NCBI GenBank assembly: GCA_021850345.1
Contig: JAJZMN010000185.1
Span: forward strand, 1 to 11,860
Length of the DNA stretch: 11,860 nt
Origin: Actinomycetes bacterium
Lineage (GTDB): Bacteria; Actinomycetota; Acidimicrobiia; Acidimicrobiales; RAAP-2
Direction: 5' to 3'
The notes under the pieces were generated by a model. It did no database searches. It had not been told where the DNA came from and saw only the letters and a list, made by a program, of their open reading frames with translations. Position 1 is the stretch's first letter; each line of letters starts with the position of its first letter. Both the position numbers and the translations under genes were made by a program. Shown here one piece after another: positions 6,847 through 11,860 of the stretch.

Positions 6847-7608
6847 TTAGGCAAGCTGTGCCGCCGCCTCCGCGTCCAGATGGAGGGAGGCGTCGGGGTG
6901 GAGGCGCAGACTGGTGGCGGGGCAATCCGGGCCGATCGGCCCGGAAAGGGTTCTGGCGACCGCTGAGGCCTTGTGCTGACCAAGAACCGTTCCGATCGCC
7001 GATGTGGCGGAGAGAAGCGTCGGGATGGTCAGCGTGACGGCATGTGTCGGCACCGCCGAGAGGGAATCGAAGAGTCCCTCTTCGACCTGTTGGCGACGCG
7101 ACGCGTGGCTGAGCTCGACAGATCGGGCCGCCTCTGGCTGGTCGAAAGCGGCATTCGGCTCGTTGAAGGCAATATGGCCGTTGGCGCCGATTCCGAAACA
7201 GGTGAGATCGATGGGTCCCTGGGTGATGAGGGCTCCGTAGCGCGCAGCTTCTCCGTCGGGGTCGGCGCCCGGATGCATGAGATGAAGGCCGCCCAGATTC
7301 ACGCCCGCGAAGCGCTCGCGGACCCAGCGCGCGAACGACTGCGGAGCATTGTCCGGCAGTCCGACGTACTCGTCCATGTGGAAGACGACAACGCGGTGCC
7401 AATCGATTCCCGGCGCGCGCAGGAGTCTTGTCACCATTTCCTCTTGGGAGGGCGCGCTGGCCACGATCACGCGCAGCACCGCGCGCCGGGTCGCGAGCTT
7501 GCGGAGCGTCTCTGCGACCTCCATTGCGGCCGCCGTGCTCGCTTGCGCAGCAGTCGGGTGTATTGACACCCGGAGCTGGTCGACAACGAGGGTCTTCGCT
7601 GTGGTCAT
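6847..7608 (-). CDS. glucosamine-6-phosphate deaminase/isomerase family protein (NagB-like)
   Basis: Cytosolic enzyme of the NagB fold, 253 residues, expected to convert glucosamine-6-phosphate to fructose-6-phosphate and ammonia, the step after NagA. Visible motifs: FHMDEYVGL (76-84) with D79 matching the catalytic base of E. coli NagB; GIGANGHIAFNEP (139-151) with H145 and E150 of the ring-opening triad; the lid region RRQQVEEG (171-178); VPTHAVTLTIPTLLSA (186-201); and a C-terminal CPATSLRLHPDA. The third triad residue, Asp in E. coli (D141), is Asn143 here. Asn at this place is, as I recall, usual in a large NagB-like subfamily with a GIGENGH motif, so activity is likely but substrate may differ. 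ATG 7608 has AAAGGG about six bases upstream. It follows the ROK gene by 280 bases and precedes the SIS gene by 34. Confidence 0.87.
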   Translation of the reverse strand: MTTAKTLVVDQLRVSIHPTAAQASTAAAMEVAETLRKLATRRAVLRVIVASAPSQEEMVTRLLRAPGIDWHRVVVFHMDEYVGLPDNAPQSFARWVRERFAGVNLGGLHLMHPGADPDGEAARYGALITQGPIDLTCFGIGANGHIAFNEPNAAFDQPEAARSVELSHASRRQQVEEGLFDSLSAVPTHAVTLTIPTLLSATSAIGTVLGQHKASAVARTLSGPIGPDCPATSLRLHPDASLHLDAEAAAQLA

Positions 7609-7888
7609 CGCTCACCCTTTCTTGGTGACGCCGCGTGTCCACGCGAAAGACGGCGCCGTGGTCTCTATGGTCGAATGCATTGCCGTGTGGGTCATTCGTG
7701 GCTTGCCCCCGACATGGAAGCGGGCGATCGCCCTCCGCTTGGAGGCCCGACAGCCCCGACGGGCTGCCGCGACGACGCGTGCCTACCGTGCAAGCCACGA
7801 GCCCGCCAAGCGATTGGCCGCACCGTCCACGTGACGCGACCTCTCGTGCAGGGTCGCTCTCGCGACCGCTTCCGGTGGCTCGGTTTGA
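7609..7888 (-). promoter_or_regulatory. leader of the nagB-SIS-nagA genes with operator half-site
   Basis: 280 bases between the ROK stop and the nagB-like start, without a credible gene. TATGGTCGAA (plus strand, 7666-7675) matches nine of ten bases of one half of the inverted repeat found at the ROK promoter (TTTGGTCGAA, minus strand of 9284-9293); the other half is not recognisable. It is about 58 bases before the nagB-like start. I see no well-spaced -35/-10 pair, so whether the nag genes have their own promoter or depend on read-through from the ROK gene is open. Confidence 0.35.
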
Positions 7889-7895
7889 TCACCGG
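7836..7895 (-). terminator. hairpin cluster after the ROK gene, one with a GNRA loop
   Basis: On the minus strand GGTCGC-GAGA-GCGACC (7852-7867) is a perfect 6-pair hairpin closed by a GAGA (GNRA) tetraloop, 21 bases past the ROK stop. Its GCGACC arm (plus strand GGTCGC, 7852-7857) can pair instead with a second GGTCGC (plus strand GCGACC, 7836-7841), so two exclusive hairpins are possible. A third inverted repeat, CCGGTG/CACCGG (7872-7877 and 7890-7895), overlaps the ROK stop codon. There is no U-tract. The cluster could terminate or attenuate transcription between the ROK gene and the nag genes. Confidence 0.35.
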
Positions 7896-9175
7896 CTTGC
7901 GCTCTCCTCACCGGGACGACACGCGTCGAGGACACGTCCGCTACTGAACGCATCGTCGATCGCGAGTTCGGCCGCGCCGATGGCGCTGCCGAGGTGGCCG
8001 AGGGATGCAGGCATCAGCGTGAGCGAAGCAAATGACGTGTCGATGCAGTGTTCCTGTAAGGCCGCGCCGACGCGATTGACGAAGCAGGATGCGTCGCTCG
8101 CGGGGAGAGGTAGCTCGATCAGGATCATGTCGGGGTTGAGGAGGTTCACCGTGGCGCCGAGTGCGCTGCCCAGCGCCGATGCTGCCGTTTCGAGCGCGGC
8201 GAGGGCACGCGGTTCGCGCGCGGCGACAAGCGCTCCGACGTCGAGGCCCGATTCGGCGCGCGGGTCTTTGGGGCGGGTCGGCGCCACGTGGAGGCGTGAC
8301 CCGGTGATGCTGCGCGCGACTGCCGAGAAGCTGGCAATCGCTTCGAGGCAGCCCCGTCTCCCGCAACTGCAGAGCGGTCCAGCGGGCTGGATGGTTGTGT
8401 GCCCGAGCTCTCCCGCGCTCGAGCTGGCACCGCGCCAGAGCGCACCGTCGATGATGATGCCCGCCCCAATGCCGGTTCCCGCCGAAACGTAGACGAGGCA
8501 CGCGGCGCCTCTCGCCGCGCCAACGCGATGTTCTGCCAGTGCACCAGCATTGCTTCGGTTCTCAAGGCGCGTCGGGACCCCCGTGTCTTTCCGGACCATC
8601 TCGGCGAGGGGGACGTCTCTCCAGCCGAGGTTTTCTGCGACGACGACGTGACGGTGTGTCGCGTCGACGAGGCCGGGGATGCCGATGCCGATGCCGATGA
8701 GCTCGTCCTCTTCGACCACGAGCGTTCGCACCACCCGCCGCAGAGCGGCGCGTGCGCGGTGCACCGTCGTGGCAGTCATCGCGGTTGTCACCGTGCGCAG
8801 CACGCGTCCGTGCAGGTCACAGAGAACTGCGACGCAGTCGCCGCCGGTGAACACCGCGCCGATCGTGAGTCGAGAGGCCGGGCTGAACTGAAGACCGAGC
8901 GGGCGGCGTCCGGCCGTCCGCGAGGCGGCGCCGACGGCATTCTCGAGGATCACGCCTGAGCGGACGAGCTTCTGGACGAGCGTAGATACGGTCGCCTTGC
9001 CAAGGCCGGTGCGCCTGGCGATCGCACTCCGAGAGATTCCCGGTTGTGCGCGCAGCGCGCGAAGGATCCTCAACTCGTTGATCTGGCGAATCGACGTCGG
9101 CAGCGAGAGCAGGTCGTCCCCCCTTGCGGTCTCAGCCGTCGGGCGCTGGCGGAGGTCCTTGTGCTCTTTCGCCAT
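7889..9175 (-). CDS. ROK-family transcriptional regulator (NagC/XylR type)
   Basis: 428 residues from ATG 9175. The N-terminus holds a winged helix-turn-helix (about 31-80, with ISRSAIARRTGLGKATVSTL at 47-66), followed by a ROK sugar-binding domain. The ROK zinc motif CSCGRRGCLE is at 269-278 (C269, C271, C276), preceded by GELGH, whose His is the usual fourth ligand. The N-terminal ATP loop DxGGT of ROK kinases is replaced by GAVFTGGDC, and the catalytic Asp of the ENDAN motif is Arg (ENRSN), so this is a regulator and not a kinase. ATG 9175 has no obvious ribosome site; the frame stays open to a TTG at 9292, but that start lies upstream of the predicted transcription start. By analogy with NagC it would repress until it binds an amino-sugar phosphate or sugar. 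Targets are probably itself, the nag genes downstream and perhaps the divergent fusion gene. Confidence 0.9.
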   Translation of the reverse strand: MAKEHKDLRQRPTAETARGDDLLSLPTSIRQINELRILRALRAQPGISRSAIARRTGLGKATVSTLVQKLVRSGVILENAVGAASRTAGRRPLGLQFSPASRLTIGAVFTGGDCVAVLCDLHGRVLRTVTTAMTATTVHRARAALRRVVRTLVVEEDELIGIGIGIPGLVDATHRHVVVAENLGWRDVPLAEMVRKDTGVPTRLENRSNAGALAEHRVGAARGAACLVYVSAGTGIGAGIIIDGALWRGASSSAGELGHTTIQPAGPLCSCGRRGCLEAIASFSAVARSITGSRLHVAPTRPKDPRAESGLDVGALVAAREPRALAALETAASALGSALGATVNLLNPDMILIELPLPASDASCFVNRVGAALQEHCIDTSFASLTLMPASLGHLGSAIGAAELAIDDAFSSGRVLDACRPGEESASR

Positions 9176-9272
9176 CGGATAGGTCGTTCGGGTCCTTGTG
9201 CCGATCCCTGTCGCAGTGGCCCGGCAGCGAGGCTGCAGAGCTCGGGAGACCACTTCGACGGAAAGGAGAGAA

Positions 9273-9293
9273 TTAGTTCGAAGTTCGACCAAA
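9273..9293. promoter_or_regulatory. ROK-type operator candidate (imperfect inverted repeat)
   Basis: Half-sites TTAGTTCGA (9273-9281) and TCGACCAAA (9285-9293) are inverted copies with seven of nine positions paired around a 3-base centre. TTAGTT-type arms are known from operators of ROK-family repressors such as Bacillus XylR. The repeat covers the predicted transcription start and touches the -10 of the ROK promoter, the position expected for autorepression. Confidence 0.5.
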
Positions 9294-9321
9294 TCCTAGG
9301 ATGGCGATCCGAACGCGTCAA
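9293..9321 (-). promoter_or_regulatory. promoter of the ROK gene; palindromic -10
   Basis: On the minus strand TTGACG (9321-9316) is followed after exactly 17 bases by TAGGAT (9298-9293): five of six matches to the sigma70-type -35 and a TAnnnT -10. Predicted transcription start is near 9286, giving a leader of about 110 bases. The -10 lies inside the perfect palindrome ATCCTAGGAT (9293-9302), so the plus strand carries an identical TAGGAT facing the fusion gene, though its -35 would be poor (TTAGTT at 18 bases). Confidence 0.6.
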
Positions 9322-9720
9322 GACACCCCGACCGTCACGCGCCCCGCTGTGCCGTGCAGGCACCCACAGGCGCGACGGCTCGTGCTTCCTGCGGCGGGGA
9401 CTGGCTTGCAATCTCTCGGGGGCTGACGCACGCTTGCAGCTCTTGGCAGCCGTAGGCCGGGCCGTGTGTGGTGCCCGGAGCGCCCGTTCCGGGATGGTGA
9501 TCAGTCATGTGCGAGGTTGACTGGAGACTCGCCGCGCCGAGAGATGGTGCGAGTTCGCGGCGGGTAGGCGGGACGGAACACGGCGGAGACCGTCCGTGTC
9601 TCCGCAGTCGGCTCCGCAACGGCGTCCTAAGACGGCCGGCATCGGTGGCAACGGCGGACTCCGTGGCGTGCAGCCGCGGGGAGCAGACGCCGCTCACACC
9701 CGCGCGAGCCCCGCGGATCC

Positions 9721-9743
9721 GGCGCGGCCAGCTTGGTCGCGCC
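9721..9743 (+). other. stem-loop in the leader of the gluconokinase-LarA gene
   Basis: GGCGCGGCC and GGTCGCGCC pair over nine positions (one G-U) around an AGCTT loop, 26 bases before ATG 9770. No ribosome site is visible between hairpin and start codon, only a GAGG at 9744-9747, about 22 bases from the ATG. The structure could influence translation initiation; it may also be chance in GC-rich sequence. Confidence 0.35.
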
Positions 9744-9769
9744 GAGGTCGTCTGTGGGCCCGATCGACC

Positions 9770-11611
9770 ATGATCCCCCACGGGCGGGTCGTCGTGATGG
9801 GCGTCGCGGGCTCGGGGAAGTCGCTCGTCGCCTCGGCGCTCGCTGCCGAGCTCGGGGCGGACTTCCTCGAGGGAGACGATCTGCACTCCGCCGCAAACGT
9901 CGAGAAGATGCGGGCGGGCGTCCCCCTCACCGACGCCGAGCGGTGGCCGTGGCTCGCGGCACTGCGTCGGGAGCTGCGCGCCCGACCGGCGGTCGTCTTG
10001 TCGTGCTCGGCGCTGCGCCGTTCCTACCGTGACGCTCTACGGGGGGCGGGCGACGTCCGTTTCGTCTACCTCGCAGTCGACCGGTTCGAAGCCGAGCGGC
10101 GGCTCACGGCCCGTGCGGGGCACTACATGGGCGCGTCGATGGTCGAGAGCCAGTTCGCCGCCCTCGAACTCCCCACTGCGGTCGAGACCGACGTCGCGGT
10201 CGTCGACGCGTCCGCGGAGCCGCGAGCGGTGATCGACGCGGCGCTCGCCGCTCTCGGGCGGCTTGTCCCCGGCACGGCGGTCGAACCACTCAGGAGCTGG
10301 GGCGACCGATCGGCGGTGCTCGGCCCGGAAGACCTCGAAGGGGTGGTCGACGACCTCGTCATCGCGGAGATCATGGCGCTGCGGCCGCGCCGCATCCTTC
10401 TTGTTCCTCCGGACCACACCCGGCTGAACTCACGCGCCGGCGAGCTCACCGGTCTGCTGTTCCGCGCACTGGCGGCAGCGGGCGTCGAGGTGATCGTGCT
10501 GCCGGCGACGGGGACGCATCGCGCGATGACCCCCGACGAGGTCGACCGGCTCTTCGACGCGATGGTGCCCTGGAACGCGGTAGGCCAGCATGACTGGCGG
10601 GCGGGCGTGCTCAAGGTCGGGGAGATCACGGCCGACGAGGTCTCCGCGGTTTCCTCTGGCCGGCTCGACGTGCCGGTGCCCGTCGCGCTCGACGCCCGGC
10701 TGCTCGACAGCTTCGACCTCGTGGTCTCCCTCGGCCAGGTTCTCCCCCACGAGGTCGTCGGGATGGCCAACTACACGAAGAACCTCGTAATCGGACTCGG
10801 CGGGGCGCCGACGATCGATCAGACCCACCTGCTCGGCGCGCTCTGCGACATGGAGACGATCATGGGTCGTGCGGCGACGCCGGTGCGCGACGTGCTCGAC
10901 GCCGCCTTCGACCGTTTCCTCGCTCCGAGGGTCCCGGTGCTCTTCGTTCTCACCGTGGTGGAGGATCGGGAGGAGGGGGCCGTTCTTCGCGCCGTGTTCG
11001 CCGGACGCGGCGGCACCGCGGGAACGGGCGGTGCGGCATACCGGGCAGCGGCGCGACTTGCCGCCGCCTGCAACGTCACGATCGTCCCGACTCCGCTGAC
11101 GCGCGTGTCCTGCTTTCTCGACCCGGCCGAGTTCCACTCGACCTGGCTCGGGAACAAGGCGATCTACCGCACACGCATGGCGCTCGCGGACGGCGCAGAG
11201 CTTCTCGTGCTCGCGCCGGGGGTCTCGCGTTTCGGCGAGGACCCGACCATCGACGCGCTCATCCGCCGCCACGGCTACCGGGGCGCGCAGGCGGTGGTCC
11301 GCGCACTCGACGACGATCCTGTCCTCGCGGCGAACGCGAGCGCCGCTGCGCACCTCATCCACGGAAGCAGCGAGGGTCGCTTCTCGATCACCTACTGTAC
11401 GGACCCGGATCGCGGTGGCCTGACCCAAGCCGAGGTGGAGTCCGTCGGCTACCGCTGGCGGCTTCTTCCCGAGGTGCTCGCCGAGCTCGACCTCGACCCA
11501 AAGGCGCGCAGCGGTCCGCGCCGCGACCGCGACGGCGCGCCCTTCGAGCACATTGCAAATCCGGCACTCGGCCTGTGGAGCGTCGCCGACCGCTTTGCCG
11601 ACCCGCTGTGA
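9770..11611 (+). CDS. fusion of gluconokinase and LarA-type 2-hydroxyacid racemase/epimerase
   Basis: 613 residues from ATG 9770. The frame is open upstream to 9596, but the extra residues do not resemble either family. Residues 1-168 are a whole GntK-type gluconokinase: P-loop GVAGSGKS (11-18), then FLEGDDLHSAANVEKMRAG, a CSALRRSYRD motif and ARAGHYMGASMVESQF, each at its usual place. After a ~30-residue linker, residues ~200-613 form a LarA-like (lactate racemase N-terminal/DUF2088) protein with DHTR (D215, R218), H274 (QHDW), H327, K337 and H353. H327-K337-H353 repeat the 10- and 16-residue spacings of H174, K184 (cofactor attachment) and H200 (nickel ligand) in Lactobacillus LarA. The LarA superfamily includes a D-gluconate 2-epimerase, so mannonate-gluconate epimerisation followed by phosphorylation to 6-phosphogluconate is the likely role (inference). 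LarB/C/E for cofactor synthesis are not in the window. Confidence 0.9.
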   Translation: MIPHGRVVVMGVAGSGKSLVASALAAELGADFLEGDDLHSAANVEKMRAGVPLTDAERWPWLAALRRELRARPAVVLSCSALRRSYRDALRGAGDVRFVYLAVDRFEAERRLTARAGHYMGASMVESQFAALELPTAVETDVAVVDASAEPRAVIDAALAALGRLVPGTAVEPLRSWGDRSAVLGPEDLEGVVDDLVIAEIMALRPRRILLVPPDHTRLNSRAGELTGLLFRALAAAGVEVIVLPATGTHRAMTPDEVDRLFDAMVPWNAVGQHDWRAGVLKVGEITADEVSAVSSGRLDVPVPVALDARLLDSFDLVVSLGQVLPHEVVGMANYTKNLVIGLGGAPTIDQTHLLGALCDMETIMGRAATPVRDVLDAAFDRFLAPRVPVLFVLTVVEDREEGAVLRAVFAGRGGTAGTGGAAYRAAARLAAACNVTIVPTPLTRVSCFLDPAEFHSTWLGNKAIYRTRMALADGAELLVLAPGVSRFGEDPTIDALIRRHGYRGAQAVVRALDDDPVLAANASAAAHLIHGSSEGRFSITYCTDPDRGGLTQAEVESVGYRWRLLPEVLAELDLDPKARSGPRRDRDGAPFEHIANPALGLWSVADRFADPL

Positions 11612-11770
11612 TCTCCCTCGAGCCGCCACGCGGCCGATCCGCGACGCGTTCTTGGGAGCAGGAGCGGTTTCGCCAAGTCGGCCGCGCCGCGGGCTCCCGG
11701 CGGTCGCTGAAGTGCCTGAAGTGGCGCCCGGGCGAAGACCTGCGCCGGCGCGCGTACAGTGGAGAGAGAC

Positions 11771-11844
11771 GGGGCTGTAGCTCAGTTGGCTAGAGCGACT
11801 GGTTTGCAACCAGTAGGTCGTGGGTTCGAGTCCCATCAGCTCCA
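11771..11844 (+). tRNA. tRNA-Ala(UGC)
   Basis: 74 bases folding as a full cloverleaf: acceptor GGGGCTG/CAGCTCC, D arm GCTC/GAGC, anticodon stem ACTGG/CCAGT with loop TTTGCAA, and T arm GTGGG/CCCAT with TTCGAGT. The anticodon TGC (11805-11807) reads alanine codons, and the third acceptor pair is G-U (G3:U70), the alanine identity element. The discriminator is A; CCA is not encoded. TACAGT at 11755-11760 is a plausible -10 just upstream, without a clear -35. The gene begins 159 bases after the fusion gene and appears independent of it. Confidence 0.96.
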
Positions 11845-11860
11845 CTCGGAGGTCTTAACG

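Larger units (their letters stand above)
9176..9769. other. divergent control region between ROK gene and gluconokinase-LarA fusion
   Basis: 594 bases without a convincing gene. The left part holds the ROK promoter and operator-like repeat (listed separately). On the plus strand TAGGAT (9297-9302) is a possible -10, and TTGACT (9517-9522) a possible -35 with no good partner. Two hairpins lie nearer the fusion gene: CGGAGAC/GTCTCCG (9584-9604, 7-base loop) and GGCGCGGCC/GGTCGCGCC (9721-9743, 5-base loop, one G-U pair). An 88-codon open frame at 9507-9773 ends on the fusion's ATG but looks like non-coding GC-rich sequence. Confidence 0.55.

Noticed and set aside
6813..6983. 57-codon upstream extension of the SIS-domain frame
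   Set aside because: It lies inside the nagB-like gene, lacks family similarity, and TTG 6812 has a strong ribosome site.
7635..8492. 285-codon plus-strand open frame opposite the ROK gene
   Set aside because: Ser/Arg/Pro-rich shadow with no family resemblance; the minus strand carries all ROK motifs.
7889..9175. ROK protein as a GlcNAc or glucose kinase
   Set aside because: It has an N-terminal helix-turn-helix, lacks the DxGGT ATP loop and has Arg in place of the catalytic Asp.
9596..9769. 58-codon N-terminal extension of the gluconokinase-LarA frame
   Set aside because: Low-complexity residues before the canonical GntK N-terminus, and ATG 9770 gives the normal distance to the P-loop.
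9507..9773. 88-codon open frame whose stop overlaps the fusion gene's ATG (ATGA)
   Set aside because: No ribosome site, Arg/Gly-rich composition and no recognisable family; the overlap is probably chance. Conservation in relatives would reverse this.
10430..11845. 471-codon minus-strand open frame beginning with a MELMGLEPTTYWLQT sequence
   Set aside because: It is antisense to the gluconokinase-LarA gene, and its N-terminus is the reverse complement of the tRNA-Ala gene, a well-known artefact.
1..11860. CRISPR arrays, insertion sequences, phage genes or attachment sites
   Set aside because: No regularly spaced repeats, transposase motifs or terminal repeats were seen; the tRNA-Ala gene is intact and I see no duplicate of its 3' end in the window.

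Overview
The window is GC-rich DNA with GTG and TTG starts, ATGA/GTGA stop-start overlaps, TAnnnT-type -10 boxes and a tRNA gene without an encoded CCA end. This fits a high-GC actinobacterium-like chromosome; I cannot name a genus from sequence alone. All functions are read from motifs and family resemblance, with no database search.

Layout. (1) 1-2986, plus strand: the 3' part of a peptide/oligosaccharide-type ABC importer operon (end of a DppB-like permease, a DppC-like permease, DppD-like and DppF-like ATPases), all joined by 4-base overlaps. (2) 2987-3391: non-coding, with a large stem-loop, then a GntR/FCD regulator (3392-4300) that has a -10 box and a FadR-type operator-like site just before its start codon. 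(3) 4301-4634: non-coding gap between convergent genes. (4) 4635-9175, minus strand, in transcription order: a ROK repressor-type regulator, a NagB-like glucosamine-6-phosphate deaminase, a SIS-domain (UPF0309-like) protein and a NagA-like GlcNAc-6-phosphate deacetylase. (5) 9176-9769: a divergent control region with a very good promoter for the ROK gene overlapped by an imperfect inverted repeat that is a good operator candidate. (6) 9770-11611, plus strand: a 613-residue fusion of a complete gluconokinase to a complete LarA-type (nickel-pincer-cofactor) 2-hydroxyacid racemase/epimerase. (7) 11771-11844: tRNA-Ala(UGC).

How the parts may work together (inference): the importer brings in an oligomeric or peptide-linked solute. 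NagA plus NagB would convert GlcNAc-6-phosphate to fructose-6-phosphate, with the SIS protein handling a related phosphosugar, all under ROK control. No GlcNAc kinase is present; the ROK protein has lost the kinase aspartate. The fusion reads as a two-step sugar-acid enzyme: a LarA-like half that inverts C2 of an aldonate (for example mannonate to gluconate) and a kinase half that phosphorylates gluconate to 6-phosphogluconate. This fusion is the most unusual item here. Its position divergent from the ROK gene suggests that amino-sugar and aldonate use could be co-regulated.
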